A stretch of 64,000 nucleotides of DNA from assembly GCA_950022655.1 (NCBI GenBank), contig OX465581.1, positions 107,739,125 to 107,803,124 of the forward strand, given 5' to 3'. This document shows positions 49,201-61,200 of this stretch, piece after piece. Origin of the DNA: Alentia gelatinosa (Eukaryota > Annelida > Polychaeta > Phyllodocida > Polynoidae). Within the stretch, counting starts at the first letter, position 1. Each line of letters opens with the position of its first letter. The translations under genes and the position numbers were made by a program. The notes beneath the pieces were generated by a model. The model did no database searches. It was not told the DNA's origin and worked only from the letters and a program-made list of their open reading frames with translations.

Positions 49201-52200
49201 AACCACTGGCACTCAGTCAACTTGACATTTCTCAAAACTGCCTGAGTCTAGGATCAAAGCATATCAAGCAACAGTGGGTCAATGAGGTATTTCAGTCTTA
49301 AGTGATTGGTCATGCTCAGCTGGGCATGCCTCCTAAGACCCTCGAGCACCCTTCTCCTTATCCAAAAGCACAGCGAATAGCACATAGTTAGTGAAGGGAT
49401 AGATTTATCTCAGCACGCTGAAAGTGTATGTGACCACTATAACCATATATAGGCAACGTATATAGGGCACATAGCCATTGTGCTACGGAAGCGGCCATCT
49501 TGCCCCCCGACGCCATCAAAAACACCAGGTGGCGGGACCACTTATCAATGGATTTTATCAAAAATACTTTTGGGGGCTTGCCATAGAGGAATTTTAGCCT
49601 TGTCTCAATATCATCTATAGATTATAACAGCAGATGGTAGTGGTCAACTACAGTGGCGCTATCTTACAGTTTCCTGACGGATGATGGCGGAACTAGCACT
49701 GACTCTGTGCCCTATAGTGCGTAAATAAGATGGCTGAAAAGGTGATTGAAGAGAAGGTGGATACCTCTCGCAAAAAGACTCCAGTAGTTGACTATTTCAT
49801 ATATATATACGATAACATGTATCGAAAAATGTTAAGTTAACTGAATTTGAGTATATTTCTTTTTTAATGCAGAGGGAGACACACAAGCCTTTGGACACAC
49901 AACCATCAGCAACATTAATTCGAAGTAAGTTACAGTCATTTTTCAGCATTATCCATAGTGAAGTGACGTGTGCTTTACCCTGAAGGCTGTGTTAATATTT
50001 TACTAATTTTTAAACATGTAGTATATTACATTTATGCAATATTGGTTGATATTGAATGGATACGTTCCTCTAGCGATGCGTTTACATAGTTCCCAGCCTG
50101 AAGTGAAGTATAATCGGTGACGGGGTTTACCCGCTAATGCAGGGTTATTACGAGGACGTCAGACGGTGAGTGATTACTACATAGATAGAGTGTATGCCTT
50201 AACGAGCCCAATATGTCATCAACGGGAGCTTTGTAGAATCAATACCGCCACTGTCAGCCGCACATCTACTTTGGCGTCTGTAGAAGACTGATTGACTGCA
50301 CGGCTTATTTAGCCCTCGTGTTTCTTATCCGGATCGCGTCGTCAACGGCTAACTACATATAAAATATTTGTCAGGTCGTTGTTCTATTAAATTGGCAAGC
50401 CCCGGATTTTGTATTCACACAGGTTTATGTCTTATTTGTTATGATTTCACCTGATGACAGTCTTATCCACCAACAATAAAATGTCGTTGCTTCTGAAATA
50501 GTAACGTATCAGGTTTAAGGTGTGCAAGTAAAGGTTGATATGTATAGTAACATGTGATTTTAAATGCAGTACTTCAACAGGGATAAGTATTATTGAAATA
50601 CATGAACTGCCTCCATGAGGAAATAAATATGCATTTTGGAAGGGTCACCTTCATGACGTGAAAACCGTGTGACAAGAATCGATGGTTTTGTGGACAGGCG
50701 GTCGTAAACCACGAGAGGTTGATGTGTAGTAATACACGAGCGCTAGCGAGTGTATAACGACGTCAGCATCGAATGGTTTACAGAGCCGCCTGTCCACATA
50801 ATCATCGTTTGTTGTATTTATCCTACCGCTAATAAAAAACCGCCATAGACTTAACATAGGGAAATTTTATGTGGCAGACCGTGACATTAAGTGTTTTTTA
50901 TGCCACTAGAGTAATAACAATATTGACTAATCAGAGAGCAGGATGTCAGCTACTATGAAAAAAAAGTTCTGTTGGTCATTGACTCAATATTTATCTTTTA
51001 ATAATACAAAAGCATAGACGAGGTAGGATAAATACGAAACCAAACTCAAATGTCTATGCCACTCTGGTCAGGTCTGCTCCTCACTACATTCGGCTACGCC
51101 TCGTGTAGTAATACGCGACCTTCCCGTCGTGGCATAAACATTGTCAAGTCTAACTCTCGTTCGGTTTCTACTAATTATTATCCATCTTTTCGAGTAGATT
51201 TAACCCAGTATTTGCCAGATTAAAGGATATAGCAATAGGGACTATTTCTTTGTTCTGTAACACAAAGAGACTATTTTTCCCGTATACCATGGTTTTGAGG
51301 CCGTATACCACAGATGTGAATCCGTATACCACAGTTATGGTATCTGACAGGTTTTATATAATGGGTCGTGATTTACTGAATCCCCATACATTTTCAATGG
51401 GGTCATTGCATACGATGGATAATAAAACTTTATTCAGTGTCGCAATTAAGGTTTAAGTCCCCATTGTTTAAAAGACATTCTATGTTCCTTTCCCAATAAT
51501 TTTCTTACTTCTATGATTGATTAATGTTTATTTCCTTAAGTCTTGTCGTTATTTTTTCTGTATTTTACGATAGAGTGAGCTGTATGGATGTATCATTTTT
51601 CGAACAGAGTGGTCAGGGCGTGGGGCTTTACCAATGGCATATCTTATAGTATGTCATTTAGCTGATGGGTATTTCTCCGGCCTACATCCTTCCCAGTTCT
51701 AACCAGACATTAGCAGAAGCGACCAATCATTAATGAGAGTCGTTCTCTGTTAAACTATCAAAATTTTGCCTGTATTTTCCTTTCAACCGGTGATCTCTGA
51801 GCGCTCTGTTGTAATTCTGTTGCGTTTCTTGTTTTCTTTATGAAAATATTTCCACATTTTTGAAGTTGTACAGTGATGGTCGGATGTATTTTGTCTTAAT
51901 TTAAAAACAATAAGAGCTACATATTCATTTTTTGCCAGCTCTCCAACTCTCTGGGTTCACAGTGTCCTGGCAGTGGTTTTCCTCATTATCGCTGTTTTCT
52001 TCATGAGGCATTTCTCCGTTAATCTCCAGTACGAAGAGGATGAGCAGGTTGGTGACGGTTTACTCTCTGAGATAACACTTACATAGCCTAAATACCCACT
52101 GATATATCAGCGAGTCGCTGGACGAACCGAGAGGGCAGGTAGTTTGAAGTATGGCATTAAGTATTTGTTTATTGGTTCTACTTGTACGGAATACTCTTGA

Positions 52201-55200
52201 GAATTCACTCTCGTGAGATAATCCCCTTATAATACAATTCTCAGTAGTCAAGGACTCAAAAACTCCCTTGCAGTATAACACACAAATAAAAAAGTATGAT
52301 TTACAAGTCCATGCTTATCAGTTAAATGATTAGAGCAATCACGAGTGCAATTTATCTCTTTTTTATATATCTTTTTCACAGGATCTTTGCTGTTATTATG
52401 ATTGACCGTGCTGGTACATGGAAATTTAGAAATATTGATTGTTCACTATTGCTGTTATAACAATTCATCGTTTTAGTGTTATTGTTTAAAAATGCACTCT
52501 TGCAAGTTAACTCTTTGACGAAGTTGTTTTTGCTGTGACTGTAACTTCTATCTACTATTAAATACATGCCTAAACAGTATGACGGACAATTTATATCAAA
52601 CGCCAAACTGATAGAGCTACAAGCGTCAAACATATGATAGGTCAGGTGGTCAGATAGGTGCCTAAGTTATACGACTGACTCAATCCATGCTATGTATTGC
52701 AGGCAACTCGCACATTGATGATCTCAAACATTCCAAAGGATAAGTGTTTCCGAAACATTATCTCTCAGCATTTTAGGTGAGTGTTTATTTCGTTCTTCTT
52801 TATCCTACCAATTTCTGAACTATTCATTTGTTGTATTTCAGTTATTCTTATTCATTTTTTTATTCATGCTGTGTTATATAGGTTATTTCTTGAGACGATG
52901 TCTTTTTAGCAATATCGAGAATTCCTATAATGAACCAGTAATATGCGAAGGAGAAGAAAGGAGGTATAGTTTTGTGACAAAAAAGGCAGGAACTGGCTCG
53001 GTGGGAACATAAAGGGACAACGATACTCCGGCTGGTATATTTTTGTTCTGTGGCAATTAGATCTTTTGCTTTGGTGGGTCAGCTCTATGAAGTAACGATA
53101 TAGCCAATAGATGATTTCAGTGGGTTCAGTCGATCGGGTAAAAAGAAGCGATTCCGGAGAGACTACATAATTATGCCATGTCAAACCTAATCATCACTAA
53201 TACCCCAATACTGAATAGACTATGGAAGTTTTTCCTTATTACAACGGGCATAACACTTTCATCTTATTATTTTTCATTTTTCTGTTAAAGTTTTTGATTT
53301 TATACAGGGTAGGCCTCTTTATATTTACATCAAATGTTACATTTGAGAATTCTATTGCTGTGAAAGTTCATATCCTGTCTGGTTCTAAATATACACAAGA
53401 AAAATTCATTTGGATTGTACCTGAATCTACCTGTTCGTAGTTCAGGTGAGGCTTACCGGAAGGAACAACCGATTGATAGTTATACAGTTAATACAGGTGG
53501 GGCAAGCTAGGTCCAATGACACTGGAAATGATATTTCCATTCATTAAACAATGGCTGATTATGGAAAGCAGAGACTGAGGGTCGAAGTGGGTTTCTGGTC
53601 CTATGCACCTCATGTCTCCATTTCAGAAATTTTTTATCCTTTGCACCTCCACCGCTTCCTGTTTCTACACAGTTTGTTTTAATCTTCTGTCTCTTTGGCT
53701 ATGATACACCTTTTCAATTTGTATTGGCTCACTCATATAGACAAATATTGTCAGATATAGCTCGGCGACACTCTATTCATATGAGAGTATATGTCTTTAT
53801 CCTACCCCTCATATAAATCTCAAGACCCTCTTCACACTGGCGCCATCTTGTAATGGCCGCCTAAGTAGGTCACCCGAAAACGAGGCGTGCGACCTAACAC
53901 CTGAGCGTTTGGTATGGAAAAAACCTATGTTTTTCTGCCTCGGAAAATGGAAATTGCTCTTGCTTTGTGAATAACAGGCCAATCTTCATAGATAAATCAA
54001 TGTTAGAAAGCTGGGACTCTGGTCTATTTGTTGGTATACATATCATAAACCTATTCCTTGGCTAAGCCTTCCCGTGATAGCTTGAGCTTCAAAATTTGTT
54101 AAGTAAAAAATATCAAAACCTGTTACCTTCCTACCTTCACAGTGATTTTATGAGAAATATATCATGATGACCTGTAGAAATAAACATCCTATCTTATTAG
54201 GTATTTCATGACAATTAATATGATACCTACATTGCAAGGCTGTGATGGATATTTCTTTGTGTAACATAGCATTATGACAGATGGTAACATAGCATTATGA
54301 CAGATGACAAAGAATATAAATATATGCATTGGCAAGGAAATGTCAGTTTCCTTGCCAATGTCATTTATATTGATTATCAAGATACCTGATAGGAAATGCA
54401 TATTATCTATACAAGAAATATTTATCATTTATATAAGAAATAGATATACAAAAAATATTGGGCCATGAATACAGATGGGCAGGCTGAACATTTAATATGG
54501 ATATAAATTTGTCAACTGTCATAAATACTCCCATTACCTCTGGAAATATCTATCACAACCTGGTAATATAGGTGCCATTTATATCATCTTGAATTACCTA
54601 AGAAGATATGATGTATATTTCTATGGGTCATCACAACAGATTTTTCTATCACCCGGCGCCAAAGGGATGGTTCTGGAAGCTATAATGTGGCCGAGTGCAG
54701 TGTTTTCACACCTTATCCCAGGTGTCAAGACTCTCCACGCAGGTGTTGTGCCTCAGGAGGTGTGATAGAAAAGCAAATTGTGAAAAAAACCGGACTGTGA
54801 CTGTGAATTTAAGCCTTTATACATGGCACCCACTACACAGTGAAGCCACACCAGGTCGCACGCCTCGTTTTCGATGAGCACAGCGACGCTGATTTTCGGC
54901 GAGTGGTGCGCGGTTATATAATACCAGCGCAACCCGTTCTTACGGCGACCGACGCGCCACGCTTATGTGAAGAGGGTGACTCACCATGGTGGGCCTGTAT
55001 GCCACGGTTATGCCATAAAATATTTATATGCCACTGGTGACATATGAAGTTAAAAACATGTGACAGGGTAGGATAAAATCAAAACATCACTCAATTTCAT
55101 ATAATTGTTGATATGCCATTCGTTGTCTTCCGCTACAGATATCACTCAGCTCCGCTTCGTGATATCATTCCGCGAAAACAACTCATGCCATATAAACAAC

Positions 55201-58200
55201 CATATGAAATTTCGTGATGTTTCATGATAATACCGATTATCAGTGACAGATATTCATTACATAGTCTCAGTTAAAGCGCTACGTGTGTAACGATGCCTGT
55301 TTATGAGCACATTATCACAGTATTTAGCTGATTTATCCGAAATCTTTCGCTTCACTTCATTCTTATACCTGAAAGTATCCTGTATTTGAGATTAATCTCA
55401 TAAGTACTACCGTACCAAATTCTCCATTATATGTATATAAGAAGGCTAACACCCAACAACTATTCTTTCTAATGAATTTGAAAATGTGATTTTTTCTTTC
55501 CTTAGGGAAGCATATCCTGAAGATGCAATTGTTGACGTACAGTTAGCTTACAATATATCCAAGCTTGTGCGCCTCGACAAAAAGAGGTAAGACCAGACTC
55601 GATGTATGCTCGTCCGCTAGTCCTCTACCTGCACAAGTGTTTCTCTCTGCATATCTCTACTCTCCTTTGTCATTAACCTCTCACCCATCTCTCTAATATC
55701 TACCCTTGTTCCCAGATCTTTCCATTTCCTTCATCACTTTTTTTTCTTCGTTTCCATCATCGTTCTTCGCTGTTTTCCCCTCGGCTCCTCCAATAAACTT
55801 TCCACGTTCCCATATTGGTCTTTTATTATCTCCTTCTCTCCTTCGTCCTTTCCCTAACCCATTTCATCCCTCACTAACTAGTAAATATCAGCATGAGACT
55901 TGCCGCTGCTGATCTATAATATTAGTTTTTTTACCAAAATATTTCACTTCTGGAAGATTATACGAATGCACATTTCATACATATTTCAACACCGTATACT
56001 CATGCAAATTGACTCTGTCAAAATGGACTCTGTGCTTTCAATTACATGCTCTTTTGTAATCCCGACAATGTCTGCATTTGAAGTATCTACCATATGTATT
56101 AAGTTCCTTTTCCGATAAAGATATAGCTAAGCTCTCTTGATATCCATGCTCCATGTATGTCACTCCAATGTCCTCGAAATAATCTCAACCACGTTCCACA
56201 CTTTAAACCCAGACAAAATGCATTTGAGGGAATGATCAACTCCGAGGCCATCCATAAACAGACTGGGCAGCGGCCCACAATGGTGCCCTTCCCTGGAGGC
56301 CGCTGCTGCTGCTGCGTCCCGTGCTGCGGTTGCAAAGAGGTCAGTATTGTAGCTACCGTCACAGTTCCTAACCATAGGTAATGGTGATTTATGTCATACA
56401 CTGCTGTATCCATTGGCTAATCTTCTCCACAACAAATTGCAGAACGTTTGAGAATTAATCCATATTTCATAGAGATGTGTCCCAGGTGGAGTTGCTTTGT
56501 TCATGCTGACGTCAGAGAAGGCTCATAATACCTCGTGATTACGCATATTCAACCCCTCTGGTGTCTCCTATATTCATTGGTTCACCCACTATGGTGGGCA
56601 GTAAGTTGCCTATTACTGTCTATTAAAGGACCTCCTTCAAAAGAGAATGTATATATTCAACTGACTCAAATGTTGTGAAGATGTATCAATTGTAATTTCT
56701 ATCAATTATATAGATTGTATTGTGAGTATACAGTAGAAATACTCTTGGCCTGGTAGTAATAGCTATGTAGCTATCTTTTGGAACATTTACTATGCCCTTT
56801 ATCAATTATTGTAGGTTGACGCTATCGACTACTACAGCAAAGAGGAACTCTCTTATCGCAAGAAATGTGAACAGGAAAAAGTCAACGCATTTCAAGACAC
56901 GCTAGGGATTGCGTTTGTGACGTTTGATGATGACCACATTGCATCCAGGTTAGATAGCGAAAGTGTTGTCGTAACCTAAATTGGTTTTACTAAAATAGAA
57001 ATAGAATACTTTCATCATTTCCAGTAGGACATGTCCCACAGCACTCTTTTTTACGGACAGGGAAGACTATTGCACTACCCAGACCGTGGTTTATATATTA
57101 CCTATCTTGCCTTTAGAAAACTAAAGTCATGCCCGTTAAATTTTATATATCCTTTCTTGTTACAAATGATTATTGCAATATTTGATTTTTAGAAAATTGA
57201 AGAAATGTATCATATGGCCATGGCCTTACGAGCTGCTCACAATGGACACGGCTAATGAAGCTAGCAATATTAACCCTGTAGTTAATCGATGTACATGTAC
57301 ATGTAATATTTTAACCATTGTTTAATCATATTAAAGCGATAATATTTCAAGTTTGAATTACCCCTATAACTGAAACTAAAAGGTCATGGGTTTATAAACC
57401 TGAGGTCTAGCTGTTTATTGCCCATCGCCCGATTAATATAACCATATAGAAACTATGCCATCTTTAGCCAGTTTTTGTTGTAAATTTCAAATTCTCTTCC
57501 TTGGATAAACAACTTGTTTGAAATTTCTAAATTTCCCCAGAGTTTCCTGTTTCCTATTAACAAGTTGCAGTAAGTAGCTCTTTGGGTGTGATGACTGCGC
57601 ATTATGATCAGTCTAACATTAACAACGCTGCCTGGGACGAAATACCCACCTAGAAATTATTTTAGCACAAAGCTTTTACTAACTGATTTCCTATAATAGG
57701 ACAATAATAGGGCCCAATTGGTTATAGCATATACTGGCTTTAACAGACGAAGGCAATATGGGACATTTTGGTGATTGATAGACTTATAAATTTACCCCCA
57801 GTCAATACATAGTTCATTTTTAAGTGGTAGTGAACGTATTTTTATCTTTCTAAAATTGTAAACAGTCAAACCAATAAAGCAGAACAAGGGATCTGACTGG
57901 AGTCACATGAAATATTGTCAAGAAATTCAAACAGGACTTGGCACATAAAGGTCTATATTACAACGTGGATACTTAATCCGGTAAAATAGATGTAATATTT
58001 TATCAAATTATACTAACAGGTGTTGGCGTTTTCAATTGATAATTTCCTGTTGATTCTAACCACAATTTTATTTGCAATATCAAATGTGTTGAAATAATAA
58101 GATTAGGTTACGGAAAAGTTGTTCTCATTTATCCAGTTTCCCCAGTATAGTCCCATTTATATAGCTATTATTATCACTTATCTTCAAGAGGCAGAAGAAG

Positions 58201-61200
58201 CTTTGATATGTAGAACTGGACCTTTGTGCCAGGCACTTTGAGGAATTTCTTAAGAAGTAAATCTAAAAAAGTTGCTGCAATGTTCACCGAGAACTAAATC
58301 GAAAGTATTTACTGAATGGCTCAGTTGTTGCACATTTCTAGAGGATATTTTCATATGATCCAAAATGGTTGCCCCTTTGTACATTATTTAGCCCCATACT
58401 TTTCCCTTGGAAAATATATCTGTTATCCAGATGTGGGGAAATCATGATGAAACAATGCTTTCGTGTGCAATGATTGTTTCGTTACCACCCATGATTATTC
58501 CTGTATTTCAGTTCGGTCTAGGCTCTGTCTCTTGAGACATGAGAGTCTATTATCGAAACCCATTCCTTTATATATACATGTACATGTGTAGACATTAAGA
58601 TGTGTGCGTTGTCGTACAGGGTCTCGGCGGACTTCCGAGTTTCATGTAAAGGGGCCCACAACCCACACCCGTCCAGCGTCAGCAGGGAGCTTGGCGTACA
58701 CAATTGGTTGGTCAAGTATGCACCCTCTCCAGATAACATATACTGGTAAGTACGCCACTCGTATCTCATTAACCCATTTACATGTGAAGCTCCTCTTTCT
58801 GTTGAGCACCTACTGCTTTACTGTCAAGCAACAAAGAAAAGCAGGGATAAGTACATTCAGTGTGCAACATCCATGTCCAGTATTTTCGGCCACACTGGGA
58901 AGAAAGAAATTCTGAAGTTTCTTCATGAAACAAAGATTTTCGAAAAGCTATAAAAAAAGAACAAAGAATGTATGTGGCCAAAACAGTCTGGTACGGGAGT
59001 TTGCCAAATAAACTGTCAGCCAGCTTGACCTGTAGCCAAATACAAGGAGCAGCTTCATACTCATCAGCCTGCAGACCCGATTAGTATGTTGCAGTGACTG
59101 GTTTGCCGTTGTCAGTATAATGTGACCGGCGGAGTGTTGTGTCAATGGTCTGCGGCACAGCCCTTCAGTGAGGCAGCATTATAAAAAGGGCATAGGGTCC
59201 CACTGCTACAAGCAGACCAAAGTTGAGTTAGTTTACCTTACAAGAACTTGATAGGTCAACCAATGAGTCAGTCTCAAAAGGACGTCACTAGCGTACCAAG
59301 ACGTAAAACTGCACAAACAAACAAACCTCAAGCTCCACCCTACTGGAAAGTGTTAATTTACAGAATCCAGGTGCATCTTCCTGGTCATTGTCCTTTTCCA
59401 TGAGGGTGATGAAGAAAATGGCATTGAAATTGATGATCATCATTGATATAAGCTGCAGATATTATGCTCTGTTGTCTACCAACTCTTCAGTACTTTGTTC
59501 TGTTATAACAATTCCTTGTCGTCCCGTGTTTCCTTCAGGGAGAACCTGTCCGTATCCGACGCCGTCTGGTGGATGAAAGCGATCGTCATTAACACCATCC
59601 TGACCATCTTGCTCTTCTTCCTCACCACACCCTCCATCATCATGAACCTTCTCAACCAAGCTAACTATAAGAAGGCCGTGGAAGAATTACATGTAAGTCA
59701 CTATTCAGGACACAATCGAGTGTTCTTGTCAGGTAGACTTTATAACAGGTAATATTAAGGCAACGTCAATTTATGTCCCTGTAGCAGCCATAGGGAGCCA
59801 AAGTGAACCCGTTGCAACCACAGATAGCCGGTCACAAAATACTATTTCCGGGTATAGGCTCTCAGTACTTTGACTATGTAGGTTCAAGATTATATATGTC
59901 TCATTCACCAATCTTTTAGATCCAAATTTTTAATAAACTTAACAACTGTCATCGTAGTTTTGAAACAAAGTTATTCAGAGACGATAGTTATAAACTCCAC
60001 CTCAAAAGTAACGAACGTGACCAAAAACATAAGTCTAGCCTCAAACCCCCATAGCTTTAGCACTAAGCCTCGTTCTTACTGGCCACCGGAAATGGTGTTT
60101 TGTAGGTGGGTATCTGTGGTTTCAGCGGGTTCACTTTGGCTCCCTATTAGGGCACCGATTGAAACCAGCCCATAAGATGCTGACGGTACGCCCCCTTTAT
60201 TGTGAGAAACCTAAGAACCGATTGAAAACATATTCGTGTAAATCAAATTATATATTAAAAAGAAAATTTGAGAAAAAAAATAATGGAGGGACTGATTAAA
60301 TGTTTGCTTTCTCTGATCCACAGAATCCGCTGGTAGTGCAATTCGTGCCGACTCTGATACTCTGGGCCATCTCCGCCCTACTTCCCAACCTAGTGTACTA
60401 CTCAGACCAGTCGATCGGCCACTGGACAAGGTTAGGATCTTTATAAAAGATTACAAATTTACTAACCATTTAAACTTTTCTTATGTGTTTGTTATGTGAT
60501 TATATGGAACCGAAGATAGTGTAATGCATGATTTAATTGTCTTTGATGTAGGCCTACCGGTAATGAAAGGATCGTTTGTTAAAAAACCATTCTGAATACG
60601 ATCTGGATTGATGAGTGGTTTGTGGTCAACTCCTACATTTAATTGTCTTTTTTATAAACCAAGTGAAGATAATAAGAAATTCCAGATCATTGATACTAAA
60701 TGTTTTAATTTCATCAATTCTAGGACTGCTGAGCATCATGCCATCATGAGGAAAACTTTCATCTTCCTTCTTCTAATGATACTTGTGTTACCTTCTTTAG
60801 GATTAACCAGGTAAGGTTATCTTTCTTGTTTGCCCATATTTGTAGTCCCAAAATGGATTTCGCAGGAATAATAAGCAGTGTAATATGTTTCTGTTTTTAT
60901 GATATTTTTAGGAGAAAAGCCTTTCCTGATATTCGTTGTTCTCATCATTGCAAACCATATTGAAACAGCCGTCAATTTCTGAGCAGCGTTGTCTTGTAGT
61001 CTATTCATCTTCAACAAAAAGGTGTTGATTATTCCCGTCGTCTGCATTATTGTCTGCAAGGAGGAACACATTGCGAATACAAAAAAAAACAATGATGTAT
61101 TCACAGGTTGTGCAACAGAACAACTCATACAAAAGATTAAGTGAAATGAACTGCTTTTATTGAAAAAAAACCTTCAAACCTGAATGTATTTCGTTCTTAT

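Larger units (their letters stand above)
47683..49872 (+). other. TMEM63 intron 5
   Basis: 2.2 kb with a Tigger-like end fragment (47786-47877) and an inverted-repeat MITE (49461-49716). Confidence 0.8.
52777..55505 (+). other. TMEM63 intron 8
   Basis: 2.7 kb. Holds a 23-bp tandem duplication and a hairpin (54261-54372) and a P-type palindrome (54980-55225). Confidence 0.75.
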
